In this document: one piece after another, positions 1 to 10,780 of the stretch
Numbering within the stretch: position 1 is the stretch's first letter
How the letters are laid out: each line of letters begins with the position of its first letter
DNA from: Phanerochaete sordida
Taxonomy: Eukaryota > Basidiomycota > Agaricomycetes > Polyporales > Phanerochaetaceae
Direction: 5' to 3'
DNA: 64,000 nucleotides
NCBI GenBank assembly: GCA_019973155.2
Contig: BPQB01000059.1
Span: 62,001 to 126,000 of the forward strand
Translations under genes and position numbers: made by a program
The notes under the pieces: model-generated
What the model saw: only the letters and a program-made list of their open reading frames with translations
What the model was told of the DNA's origin: nothing
Databases searched by the model: none

Positions 1-1500
1 GAGGCTGCTAGAGCGTATCGGCGTTGTAACACTAAGCGAACCTATGCATGAGGCCTGAGGTGGGGTGCACACGCAGAACAATATTAATCAGCTCCGCGCC
101 ATGTATGATAGATACCGTGAGAACATTTAACTCGTTCAGGAATGCTCAGGTTCGACGCGCGGGCGACTCCCCTGCCTCCGTCCCGGGCCAGTCGCGTGTC
201 GCACAAGAGGCAAGTCACTAGTCACGGCGCAACCTGGAATTACCGGGTTCAATACCTGCTATTATATACTGCAGTCGAAACTTCCAAGTTCGCGGCTGCA
301 GCGCTAGCGCGCGACTGACAGAAACGGTCGCTGGGCCAAGATTCAGGTAACCGCGAGAAAATTCAGCTGTGATCGTCTAGCCACAAGCGGCAGCTCTGCA
401 CACCTATAACGCGGACTGAAATATCTCCAGGTGTGTCATTCGTTATCTATCTTCGTTACGCTCGACCTGAGATGCCATTTGCAGAGACCGGCCCGATCCG
501 CAGTGTGCTAGTCGTGCCCGGCACTGGGGCCCACAGTGCCTCCATGGACAAATTGTCTAGTCTTTTCCATCTTTCCATTCGCACCACTCTTTCTCTTCGT
601 CAGCGAATGATTGCTTGTGACTTACAGTGGCTCTAACCTTTGCCAGATCAGAGTAGCGCACCGAGATTCGTCAGAAGATGGCAGCCGCGGCTCAGGACTT
701 CGCATTTTACATGGTGCGCGTCTGAGGCACGTCATATTGGACGTGGTTAGATTTATTTTTGCCATCTTATAGCATACTCAGATGACTTATGTTGTCCCGC
801 GAGCGCGCTGGTTTTTCCTGAGAAGGAAGCCAACTATACATATCCTGCGCGTCGCGGCGGTAGAGTGCAGTGGTATATCCACTTAATCCCGTACACTGAA
901 GTTTCTACAGATGGCCAATGGCTTGTCATAAAGCTGCGTTTGGAGCCAGGAGCAGGTACGTCCTCGGCGTCCCACGCTGTGTATCGCTTCCCTGCCTAGG
1001 CTCACCGCCTCCCACGTACTTACATCAAGCCGCGCCTCACTGGGGCGATACGCTACCTCGAGGCAGCTTCTCGGAAGCGGACGCACGTGGGCGACTGCGA
1101 GATAACGCGCGGTACGGCCGTGCGCTGGGTGCGAGTAGCCCTGTCGCAGCCGATCCCATAGGTTGGTCTATCTGTTCGATGTAGTCAAGGACGAACTGCT
1201 CACTGGCACCCAGAGGGTCTGCGACATGTGCATTCGATGCTCTGGAAGCACGCCGCCTTGGGCCTCTCCCAGCTGGCCGTGAGTGAAACCGGTCGTAGCT
1301 GATCATCTTCCCCTCTTCGCAAAGATCCACATCGAGCTTCGATCATCGTTCCTGCGCCGCTCCCACGCCAGCTGTGCACGCTCACTATCGGTTGTTATTC
1401 AGTTCGATTTGAAACACACCCCGCAAGGAGGCGTCGAACTCTAACTTAGACAGCCTCTCCGCAGTCAGATCCTTGCCCGCACGGCCGCGCCGGCGTGTTC
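1..1500. other. No supported gene
   Basis: Only short overlapping ORFs occur here, none with a recognisable domain, a signal peptide or a frame that can be extended by plausible splicing. No tRNA-like A or B box was seen. The right end is the upstream region of the next gene. Confidence 0.5.
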
Positions 1501-1510
1501 TGTGGTGGCT

Positions 1511-1516
1511 TATAAG
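1511..1516 (+). promoter_or_regulatory. TATA-like element upstream of first RGTW membrane gene
   Basis: The sequence TATAAG lies 87 bases before the proposed ATG at 1598. That spacing suits a fungal core promoter with a short 5' leader. Confidence 0.35.
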
Positions 1517-1597
1517 CACATGGGTCGCCGGTTCTGGCCTCCCAAAGCTACGCCCGGACCTCACTCAAGACACACCTCTCTGCCGTCCTCACCGCCG

Positions 1598-3388
1598 ATG
1601 TCCCCCATATTCGCTCGAAATGCGACCATGCCCGACACAGCGTCGTGGCATCCCGATCCCACCTTCCGCGGCACCTGGGGCATCGTCTCGACCTGCGTCT
1701 CCACCCTCATCATCTGTGTCTGGAACGCTATCCACTTCAATATACCCCCGCGCGACCAGAAGTGGTCGTTCTTGCACAAGCTTCCGTGGCTCCTGTGCGG
1801 GCTGTTCGCTCCTGATCTTCTGATCATAGTGGCGGGGGATCAGCTGGACGACGACGCGAGGTTCATTTCGGCAGCTGCGAGGCGGTATCTACGAACACGA
1901 TGCTCCTCAGTTCGCGACGTGAGTGGAATATCTATGTTGCCGCAGCATTGACTGGAGCAACATCCGCTCGTTCACAGAACTTATCACTCGCTGAGAGTGT
2001 CCCGTTGACAGGTAGCGAAGCCAACGACAAGCTCAGCGACAGCGTGAGCTGTGTTCCTTGCTATGCAAAGTGCTCTACTCGACGGGCAGTTACAGGGTTC
2101 TAAGTCATCGGGTCTCAGCAATCGTGAACACGCCTGGACACTCGCTCACTCCTTTTACGCTTACATGGGCGGCTTCGTCCTTGATTCATCATTGACCCCT
2201 GCCTTTGGCACGGATAAAACTCTGACGCTCGCCCCACGCCTGTTTGTTTTCCTCATGGAGCATGCCCCCGACATCATTCCCGACATTTCGGAAGCCGACA
2301 TCCAGCGCAAGGGCAAGTCCAGCTGGCTCGCCAAGGCGCTACTCGTCTCCCAGCTGCTCTACTTCTCCATCTCATGTGCCGCACGACTTGCGCAGAAGCT
2401 TTCGCTCACTCTTCTCGAAGTATGGACTCTTGCACATGCTCTCGGTGCGATCGGCATATATGTTCTATGGTGGAAGAAGCCATTCGATGCCGCTGAGCCG
2501 ATCGTCATTGGTGGAGAGCAGGCACAAGAGTTCGCGGCATATTTCCAAATGGTCGCTCGGTACACTATCTCAGCCGGTTTCAGCGATACTCAAGCGTATG
2601 CTGAGGGAATATACTACCTCAAGATAACTGCTTCCACGGAATCCACCGTGACCCAGGACCAACAAACCGATCTTCTCGAGCGGGAAAATTGGCCGATAAC
2701 CTTGCTCGCTGGCAATTCTATCCAGCTGGAGGGCTACACATTCACCGTACAAGCTCGCAAGCCAGATCCTGACAACGACATCCTCTTCGCCAAGACTCCA
2801 CGCCCATGGTACGCACGCGAGCGCGGGCCAGACGGCAGTGTTTCGGTCAGCAAGGCGGACGTGCAGCGATGGCGACTGGCCGCACGCGCCGCGACTCGGT
2901 TGGGCGGGATCTGGGAGCAGCCTGCGGATATGGAGTTGAGAAGGACGTCCGGATTGTGGGAATTATCCTCATCACTTCAAGGGTCTAGTGGCTCTGAATT
3001 AGCTCTGTTCGCAGCCATGTGGGTTATTCCAACCATGTGCGCACTGCTACATGTGCTGGGCTGGAATGCAACCTTCCCCACGCTGGCAGAACGCATATTG
3101 TGGCGGGTAGGGGCTGTCGTAACATCGGCCGGCCCCACTGCCTTTTTTCTAGCTGCAATTATCGGTTCAGATCTCGAAGATAGAGTAAAAACGGCCAATA
3201 GCCCGGTGCTATCACACGTCCTGCGCATTCTTTCGTGGACCGGATCGGCGCTCATGTTCACAGTCGCCTTCCTCTACGTTCTTTCAAACCTGTACTTCTT
3301 CGTCGAGAGCATCAGACAGCTCCTCTACCTCCCCGACGACGCATTCCTCCTCCCCAGCTTCTCGGTCTACTTCCCCCATTTCTCGTAG
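1598..3388 (+). CDS. RGTW-family multi-pass membrane protein, copy A
   Basis: This belongs to a large Agaricomycete family of uncharacterised membrane proteins. Its N-terminus carries the motif FRGTWGIVSTC, followed by a helix and a GLFAPD motif. The second part, open to the stop at 3386-3388, begins near EHAWTLAH..FYAYMGGF and has three or four predicted helices near the C-terminus, ending in YFPHFS. The copy at 40764-42594 matches it along both parts and supports the start, because NAT..SW..RGTW aligns in both. ATG 1598 is preferred; 1628 is the alternative. At least one intron must lie between about 1850 and 2120, but its exact borders and any small internal exons are not resolved. Function unknown; surface or endomembrane location is inferred from the helices. 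A TATA-like element lies 87 bp upstream. Confidence 0.75.
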
Positions 3389-3924
3389 TCTCGCCCCACG
3401 ATCTATGCAGTACAACCGCGCCCCCGTCTGTAGCCTTTTATTATATCTTGCCTTGCACCGAAGTCTGTCTCTGGAGACACATAGTATTTCTTCCTTACCC
3501 CGAGCTATTGCCTATCGCATTAGCTTTTTGCCATGTTATGCTTACCTTTATGTAGGGTTGTACGTATACTATCCGCTGCTCAATGCACGTCGTAGCAGCC
3601 CAATCTTGTGCATACGCAACTACTTATGCTGATGAGACTTGAGACAGCATCAGGATTACAGGAGGTACTTGTATTGATACAAAGGAACATAGGCGTGTGA
3701 CTAGCGAGGGGGATCTAATATAAAATGTTGCGGTACAAACGAAAGCAAGTGTTCGTGCGAAGTGTCCATGCGACGTGTCCAAAGCAATGTCCAAAGCAGT
3801 GTCCAGATAGCAGTGTCCAGATAGCAGTGTCCGAGGCGAAGCGTCCGAGAAGTGCATCGCGTCTGATAGTCCATCCTCCAGTTGTGTCTGTGTCATGCGA
3901 AGTCGTTCAGCCTCGTGCGCGCGT
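3389..3924. other. Intergenic, convergent gene ends
   Basis: This stretch lies between the ends of two convergent genes. No ORF here is supported. It holds the short tandem repeat listed separately. Confidence 0.5.
3775..3830. repeat. Short tandem repeat with GTGTCC core
   Basis: A 14-base unit, GTGTCCAGATAGCA, occurs twice head to tail at 3799-3812 and 3813-3826. It is preceded by a related 12-base unit, ATGTCCAAAGCA, and near copies. It lies in the convergent intergenic region, just 3' of the Kre9-like gene. Confidence 0.7.
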
Positions 3925-4502
3925 TCAGATCGGGATCGGGCCCTTGATCGTGAACTGCGGGCCCCAGTTGCCCGAGTCGCCGAACACTAAAGGCATGGTC
4001 AACATTCGATAGGCATCGATGCGTAGCTAGCGAGCACTCACAGACTAGGCTGTAGTCGTTTCCGGTAACGACCTGGGGCGCCGTCACCTGGACGTGTCCG
4101 TCGCGCAGCGTGATATTGTGCGCAAGGACCACTGCACGCCAGTCAGACGCCGCACACCACTTGGAACAAGATATACTCACGAGGCAGCTCCTCATCTCCA
4201 GAGCGAAGGAGAATGAAGCCGCTGTCGGCACCCGTGACGTTAACGGGCGCGTCCTTAGTCTCCCTGTCGCGCCATATCAGCTCTGCTCTTGCACGAAATT
4301 CGAGCATCACGGCTTACCAGCGGACGGTGTAGGTCTTGCCCGACTCCCAGACGGTGCCCTTGGCGGGGTACGTCATCGTCGGGGTCCAGATGTCGCGCGC
4401 CTCGAGCGCGGCGGCGGGCGCAGGCGCTGGGGCGGGTGCGGCGGCGGCGAGTTGCGATGCAGCGGCGAGCGCGAGCGCGGAGAGGAGGGTCGTGAACTTC
4501 AT
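3925..4502 (-). CDS. Small secreted protein with Kre9/Knh1-like N-terminal domain
   Basis: Four exons are proposed: 4318-4502, 4181-4263, 4042-4131 and 3925-3986. They give 139 residues. A signal peptide (MKFTTLLSALALAAA) is followed by an Ala/Pro linker. A compact domain then has the family hallmarks: DIWTPTMTYP near residue 38, a TYTVRW strand, a GFILL segment, and the ending YSLVLFGDSGNWGPQFTI. Fungal proteins of this type are extracellular or wall-associated, some Ser/Thr-rich and GPI-anchored. This one ends right after the domain, so it is probably a free secreted protein. Introns are 41-56 nt with normal borders. Biochemical role unknown; the domain is named by relation to yeast Kre9/Knh1, involved in beta-1,6-glucan assembly. 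Confidence 0.82.
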
Positions 4503-5759
4503 CGCGTCGTGACACAAAAAAATGAAGTAGGTGCGAAGAAGAATAAAAAGGCGAGGAACCGCGGAAGGTGGAAGGAAGAAAGGGAGAAGGGGAAAGGAAA
4601 ACGGAGAGGGTCGTGAGCGTGGGCGAAACTGAGGACGAGCGCAGGCACGGCACGTCTTATATACGCTCTGCACGGAGCCGAGCCGTCCCTGCAGCGCCAG
4701 CCCGCATCGTGCGATCGCACGACACCGCGCCTGGGGCCTCCCTTTCCTTCTTCCACTCCATTCCTCCCTTCGATTGTAACCAATCGCCTCGCGCCCACTC
4801 TGCACCGCCGCACCCCGCGCGCCGCCGACGTTCGAGCCCATGAAGGGCCCGCTGCCTGCAGGAGCACGCCTGACAATAGAGATTCGCGCGTAGATGTGCT
4901 CGAGCGGGGCGCGCAGCGTGCGCGCGAGGTGCCTCGTGCAGCTGTCAACAGCGGTCGACCCTGCGATAATCTGTGGAGGGTCGCATCGCGCGGCGACCTA
5001 TCCCCGGTTTTATCTCCGGTTTGCACGTCCTCGACCGTCGAGAAGAGGTCCGGTGCAGGGACGGCGAGGCCGAAGGGTCCTGGGTCGCGCCATACGTGAG
5101 AGTCTATGAAGGGAAGATGAGAGAAAAATTGAAGACGGTGCCGGCATGTCTCGTTCGCAACTTCGCAGCGTGTGCTTGAGATCGTGCGATGTCGGCTGAG
5201 AGTTCTTGCACAGACACAGCCCAGGCTTCGCCGTTGTGGCGCGGGACGTGCCGCCACTCGGGTTTTCGGGCAAAACGAACTGTTACGCAGCACGTCGCCA
5301 GCACACATCGCGACGCCGAGCACACATCGAGCCTCCCCTCCAGCCTCCAGCACGCTCACAAAAACAGCAAATATCCAGACACGATTTGTATTCAACTACG
5401 TGTAAGCAAAAAAAGCGAAACGGATCCTCCAGGAGACCGGGCCGCCCGGCGCAGCAGCAGCAGCAGCAGCGCGCTGGCGGGACGGGTGTGCGAAGCGGGG
5501 CAGCAAGCATGTACAGCAGAAGCGGCAAAGGCGGATGAGGGGAGTCGCGGGCAATAAGGATAGGGCGATTACGACGTGGGTTCCATAGGCGGGTGTGATT
5601 GACGGGGTGGTAGGTATAGTGCTGTATTATAGGGTGCGCGGGCGCGGTGCGTGCGGTCGGGTGGTGTGTGTGTGTGCGTCTAAAACGATGGCGGTGCGCG
5701 GGCGGGCGATAAATAAACGAAGGGTGCGTGCGCGCCGGGCGCCGCGGGCGGACGCCGCG
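4503..5759. other. Intergenic region upstream of the Kre9-like gene
   Basis: This holds the promoter of the Kre9-like gene and the 3' flank of the disordered-protein gene. A CAG trinucleotide run is present near 5452-5470. ORFs here are overlapping and unsupported. Confidence 0.45.
4656..4663 (-). promoter_or_regulatory. TATA box for the Kre9-like gene
   Basis: Minus-strand TATATAAG lies about 155 bases upstream of the ATG at 4502. Confidence 0.4.
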
Positions 5760-7454
5760 CTACAGCGGGCGGTCCTGCTTCAGCTTCTCCCTGCTCTCCC
5801 TCCGCTTCGCGACCTTCACGAGCTTCGCGACGAGGCGCCCCTTCCCGCGCTCGCGCTCGCGCTCCGCGCGCGCGACGGCCTCGAAGCGCTTCGTGAGGTC
5901 CGTGTCGATCGCCTCCTCCCACACGCGCCCGACCTCGCCGTCGCGCGGCGGGCTCGGCGGCTCCTGCGCGGGCGCGCGCGCGGCCTGCAGCGGCGTCGCC
6001 GGCCGCAGGATCGACTGCGGCACGAGCGGCGGCGGCGCGGGCGTCGCGCCCTCGAAGCAGTGCCGCGGCTCCTGGAACTCGATGTGCAGCGTCGCGTCGT
6101 CCGCGCCGTCGGGCAGCTCCTCGTCCTCCTCGTGCGCGCCGTTCAGGCCTGCGGGCGCGCTCGCGCTGCGACGCACGCCCGGCCGCCGCTTGCTCGCCTC
6201 CGCGTCCGCGCCCTCGACCTCGTCCACTGCGGCAGCGTCCGCGGGGCCGGCGTCGCGCACCTTCTGGCTCTTCGACACCTTGCGCCAGAGCGCCTTGGCG
6301 CCGCCCTTGACCATCTTGCCGAGCGCGACGAACGCGTCCTCTTCGGGGTTGCCCTCGTCGTCGGGCACGGGCGCGCCCTGCGACTGTGCCCAGAGCCCGC
6401 CGTTGCCCGTCGCGTACGGGCTACGCGGTTGTCGGCGCGTCGCCCGGTACGGGTCGCCGTCCGCCGCCGCCTCCTCGCCCGGGTACATGTAGTGCGGAGC
6501 CCCCTGCTGCAGCTGCTGCTCGATCAGCGCCGGGTCGACGACCTGGATGTATGCTTCGCCGGTCTCAGGGTCCACGAAGCGCATCCGCCGAGCACGTAGC
6601 ATGCGGGACCGTGCTGCGACGCCGAGCTGCATGTGCGAGGCGCGGCGACGCGGCTCCGTAGGTGGTAGCGGGGCGAACGTGACCGCGCTCATGCTCGCGC
6701 TACTTGCACTTCGAGGGAGTGTCGCCGAACGCAGGATACCGATTGGCTTCGAGGAAGATGACGAAGAGGAGGAGGCTACCGGCGGCGTGTCAGTTAGCGA
6801 CGTTCGTGTAGACGAGGGCGCGGTGCTATTTGGTGGCATCGGGGAGTCCAGGCCGACCGCACTGTCGGGTACAGAGTGCGTCGACTCTGAGCTGGAGGTG
6901 TCAGGGAGGTCGACCAGGGCTGCCGAAGCCTCTGCGGACTCGAGAGGAAGGTCTTCTGAGGGTTCCGCGCCAGGGTAGTCTTGTGTTGCAGTGGGTGTGC
7001 GCTCGCCGGAGTCGGAAGGGGAGGTGATTTGCAAAGAGTGCACTGAATCTGAGCTGGAGGTACTGGGAAGGTTGACTTGAGCAGCTGCCGCGGTTGCGAC
7101 CTCTGCGGGATCGAGAGGGAGGTCTTGCGGATCTTCGGGGCTGACGAGGGCTTGTATGACAGAGGAGGTGCGCTCGCCAGAGTCGGAGGGGCAGGCGACT
7201 TGGTCGCGTGCTGGCGAGTCCAGTGAAGAGCGAGCAGACTCAACTTCGGCGTCCTGCGCAGGCGACTCCTCTGACGATATTCGCTCCCGCTCCTTCTCCA
7301 AGTCCTCTGGTGGGGCCTCGTCTCCGGCGAGAGGGGCAGGTGGAGACTCAGGTGGCACGTCGTCCGCCCTAGTGGTCGGAAGCGCGACATCTGGATTTGG
7401 GGATGGTGCTGGCTCATCGTCCTTGTTTGCCATCTTCTCGTCAGACTGATCCAT
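5760..7454 (-). CDS. Hypothetical low-complexity, probably disordered protein
   Basis: A single open frame encodes 564 residues starting MDQSDEKMANK. It is rich in Ser, Pro, Glu and Ala with no recognised domain. The N-terminal third holds two imperfect copies of a block of about 50 residues that begins PSDSGERT (about residues 89-142 and 146-195). A basic middle part has RRASHMQLG and a segment ALGKMVKGGAKALWRKV that could form an amphipathic helix. The C-terminal 50 residues are strongly charged (RERERGKGRLVAKLVKV) and may form a helix or coiled coil. No signal peptide or membrane segment. The 3' half is very GC-rich, which creates long antisense ORFs, but only this frame keeps a consistent protein-like composition. 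Regulatory or scaffold roles would be guesses. Confidence 0.65.
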   Translation of the reverse strand: MDQSDEKMANKDDEPAPSPNPDVALPTTRADDVPPESPPAPLAGDEAPPEDLEKERERISSEESPAQDAEVESARSSLDSPARDQVACPSDSGERTSSVIQALVSPEDPQDLPLDPAEVATAAAAQVNLPSTSSSDSVHSLQITSPSDSGERTPTATQDYPGAEPSEDLPLESAEASAALVDLPDTSSSESTHSVPDSAVGLDSPMPPNSTAPSSTRTSLTDTPPVASSSSSSSSKPIGILRSATLPRSASSASMSAVTFAPLPPTEPRRRASHMQLGVAARSRMLRARRMRFVDPETGEAYIQVVDPALIEQQLQQGAPHYMYPGEEAAADGDPYRATRRQPRSPYATGNGGLWAQSQGAPVPDDEGNPEEDAFVALGKMVKGGAKALWRKVSKSQKVRDAGPADAAAVDEVEGADAEASKRRPGVRRSASAPAGLNGAHEEDEELPDGADDATLHIEFQEPRHCFEGATPAPPPLVPQSILRPATPLQAARAPAQEPPSPPRDGEVGRVWEEAIDTDLTKRFEAVARAERERERGKGRLVAKLVKVAKRRESREKLKQDRPL

Positions 7455-8604
7455 GACGAACGCTCTGGGAACCCTTATGGACCTGGAGTGTACAAAATCA
7501 GACGATCAGGTCAGCTTGTCAGCGGGGGAAAAGGATGGCCTACCTGATGAGGGCGGTATGAATATGTGAAAAAGCAAAAGGAGCGCGAGTAAAAGAGCGG
7601 AGGTAACGAAAGTTAGGGATTAATAGGTAGTGATTTTGGAGGGTGTACTTGCCGCCGCGGTGCATCAGACAAAGCGTCGGGCAAGAGCAAGGGACGACGA
7701 GGACGCTTTGGCCGATGGCAACATGCCGGCAAAATCCTTCCAGGCCCGCCACGTGGTCACAAAAGGTCTGGAAACACCCTTCCCATCACATCACTCTCAG
7801 CCTCGTCGCTCGAGACATGTTCGACGCAGTGTTGCAGCTTGCACGCATCTTCGCGGATGCTTGGCTGGGTGGAAAGCATGATTTACGCCTTGCAAGGTCT
7901 CGTTTGGGTGCAGGTGGGTTCAGACGTCGGTATCCATGGCAACGACAAGGGCTCCGAGGGCCGAAAGCATCGCGCGACGTTGGTGAACGTGCTCTCGAGG
8001 TGCAGTTCGCGAGGCTGGCTCGAGGGAGGATGGTGGTGGTCAAAGTGAAACTCGAGCGCAGCCCAAACACGATGCCGCCACGGGGCCGCGTTTGCCTCCG
8101 GCGTCGGCCGTGCTTCTGGGCCGGACATGCGCCCCGTCCGGCGGCGGCGCGACCCAAATTCGGTCCGTACCCCGACTCATCCGCGATACATTGCTCACTG
8201 CCTGCCAGATTGCGCCGGCCGTGTCCGCTCGTGGCGTGTCTTCGCCCCCGCGCGGCCGGCAGGACGCCCGGAGACCGCCCACATCCATGCCATCTGCCAT
8301 TTTAGTAACCTCGCCGTCGGCCCCTCGCGCATATATAAAGGTCCAGCGACTCCCGGGCACCTCCTCGCTCTCTTTCACCCCTCCCGCATGCGCACCCTCC
8401 TCCGGCTCGTCGTCGCGCCTGCCTCATCCCTTGGTTTCATCGTCACCGCACCAGGTCCGCTACCTTCCATCTCATCTCATGTCGTCACCGCTCGAACCAC
8501 GCGCAAGTCGTATGCAACATCGACCACCCGTCACGCATTCTCGAAGGGTCTCTGGGGCAAATGGCAAAGAGGGCAAGCAGGACACACTCCTCGTCCGCGT
8601 CGCG

Positions 8605-8639
8605 TGACGTCACGTTCCGGGCCCCCGAGTTTGACGTCA
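8605..8639. promoter_or_regulatory. Pair of CRE-like TGACGTCA sites
   Basis: Perfect TGACGTCA palindromes occur at 8605-8612 and 8632-8639, 27 bases apart start to start. The first is embedded in the 12-base palindrome CGTGACGTCACG. This octamer is the consensus for CREB/ATF-type bZIP factors. They lie about 200-235 bp upstream of the App1-like start codon. Confidence 0.5.
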
Positions 8640-8757
8640 CGCGACCCAGAATTTGAGCAATGCCTCCGTCATGGTTGTCTTGGCAGACCGTCCTGCGTGT
8701 GGTTTGTGGCTCTCGAGGATCCACTCTACCTGATCTCACCTCAACCTACAGAGGCCA

Positions 8758-8763
8758 TATAAG
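8758..8763 (+). promoter_or_regulatory. TATA-like element of the App1-like gene
   Basis: TATAAG lies 83 bases before the ATG at 8841, similar to the spacing seen at the 1598 gene. Confidence 0.35.
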
Positions 8764-8840
8764 GCCAAGAGCCAAGCATGACGGTCTAGAAGTCGTCCTC
8801 CCCCACCTCCCTCCTTGCCCGAGCCCCGAGCGCAGCAGGA

Positions 8841-10456
8841 ATGTCTCCGCGTGCCAGCACCTCGTCCCTACTCACAGCGGCCTTGCTCTTGGCGGGCGCG
8901 AGTGCAAGCCCTGCACCTGCACCAGCGCCGGCACCTGCACCTCAAGCTTTGTCCTCGGCCGTGTCGATATTCTCCAGCGCAACCGGAGCCGCGGCTTCAG
9001 CTCTACCGAGTGCGTATACTCCCCGATGATATCCCCAACACCACAACGTCTGACCTGTCATGCCAGCTATTCTCGGAGACTGGCCAAGTCTGTCAGACAT
9101 CGAGAAGAAGCTCGGCTTGAACGAGAACAGCAGCGAGCTCTCGAACATCTCGCTTTCCGCACTGTTGATTCCTTCGTACGCGAACCTCACAGACCAAGGG
9201 TGCGTATTGACGTGCCTACGTTTGGCTCCGGTTGCTAACTTGCCGTAGCTGGAATGTACGCTTCTACGGTCTGGCATACAAGCTGCCTAATACCAACGCT
9301 TCGGATCTCGACTCTCTCATTGATGACCTCAAGACCGACAATCTCAACCAGACAGAGCAGTCCCTCCTTCAAAACCGCACCCAGGACCTCGCCTCCATTC
9401 CCATCCCCGGCGCGAACCTGTCAGCGATCGTCCTCGCGAACGGCACGAACATCACCACGACGCCCATCTCACTAACCACGACCGACGACGCCGGAGAGTT
9501 CGACCAGTTCGTCACCATTCCCGGGCTGCAGGGACAAGGGTCCAACGGCGTGCAGGTCGTCGAAACCGGCATCCTGAACGTCACGGGCCCGGGCAACGGC
9601 AGCGCGATCCTCGTGCCGCCGCAGGGCATCTCCATCGTGTCGGACATCGACGACGTGCTGCGCATCACGAAGGTGTACGTCCCAAACCAAGGGCTCTTCA
9701 ACAGCTTCGTCGAGCCGTACGTGAACGTGCCGGGCATGCCCGCGCTGTTCGCGCACTGGCTGCAGCGGCTCCCGAACGCGTCCTTCCACTACGACACGAC
9801 GACGCCCGTCGAGCTCACGCGCACGTACGTCGACTACCTCTTCGCGAACTTCCCGCACGGCAGCCTCGAGATGCGCCCGATCAACGTCAGCGCGCCGGCC
9901 CAGATCCTCGACGCGCGCCAGGACAGCCTCCTGCGCCTCTTCCAGACGTTCCCGCAGCGCAAGTTCGGTACGCCCCGCGCGCCCTCGTTGCCACGCCTTA
10001 TCTCATCGATGACGCAGTGCTCGTCGGCGACACGTCGTCCTCGACGCTGCTGAGCGCGTACCCGCAGATCGCGCAGCAGTTCCCGGACCAGGTCGCGTGC
10101 ATCTTCATCCGCAACACGTCCGCGACGGACGCGGACGACAAGCTGCCGTACAGCACGGGCGACTTCAAGGACGTGCGCAACGGCACGTACTTTTTCTACC
10201 GCGTCCCCGAGGGTGCGTCTTCCTCTTCCTTCCTTGGAGTGTTGGGGTGCTGATGCTGATGGGTGGGGTAGATCTGTTCGACCTCGACGTCGCGAACGGG
10301 CAGTGCGTGAACAGCTCGATCCCGCAGAACGTTACCTTCGGCGAGCAGGGCGGTGTGCTCGGCAACGACTCGGCGGCGCCGCGCGTGCGGGTCGGGCTCG
10401 GCGTGTCTGTTGTCTCTGCGCTTGTCGCTGTGATGCTTGGCGTCGGGCTGTTCTGA
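8841..10456 (+). CDS. Secreted App1-domain (DUF2183) phosphatase-like protein
   Basis: Five exons: 8841-9009, 9067-9199, 9249-9967, 10018-10212 and 10272-10456, giving 466 residues. An N-terminal signal peptide is followed by an Ala/Pro-rich linker. The catalytic part resembles yeast App1, a Mg-dependent phosphatidate phosphatase of the HAD superfamily. It has GISIVSDIDDVLRIT, where DIDDV fits the HAD motif DxDx(T/V), and downstream KFVLVGDTSSST and DQVACIFIRN. Yeast App1 is cytosolic and actin-associated, whereas this copy has a signal peptide. Its C-terminus ends in a hydrophobic stretch (VSVVSALVAVMLGVGLF) that suggests a GPI anchor signal or a membrane tail. Many N-x-S/T sites fit secretion. 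Introns are 49-59 nt. Substrate not known. Confidence 0.85.
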
Positions 10457-10780
10457 GCGGCCAGCCGCAAGGTGGGTGGCAACCCATGGTGTCGACACTC
10501 GCTTTCGTCCTATTTTCTCATGACATTCACGGACTTGGAGACGATTTCCATGAACGCTTTCTATCACATTGTTCATAATGAACTTGTATCACTTTGTAAT
10601 TCTACTTCAAACTGGAAGCAATCGCTGTATGCTTGTCTTGTATGTGACCAATCGGAACCTCGACACGACCTAGTCATACTCAGCTGATCAAGTCATCCAT
10701 ATATTCATCACAATATATACATAGGACGAGAAGATGAACCATACAAGTACTCAGCTGGCAGGAAGAAGGGCAGAAATTAA

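Larger units (their letters stand above)
7455..8840. other. Divergent intergenic region
   Basis: This separates the disordered-protein gene (minus) from the App1-like gene (plus). A TATATAAA at about 8331-8338 is followed by a pyrimidine-rich stretch and an ATG at 8389, but the ORF after it has no recognisable product. It may be an unannotated short gene or an alternative upstream promoter. Two CRE-like sites are listed separately. Confidence 0.4.

Noticed and set aside
5452..5470. CAG trinucleotide run
   Set aside because: A short microsatellite in intergenic DNA with no coding context; not unusual.
5595..6599. 334-codon plus-strand ORF
   Set aside because: It is antisense to the disordered-protein gene in a very GC-rich stretch where stops are rare on both strands; its translation is mostly Arg, Leu and Ala with no domain.
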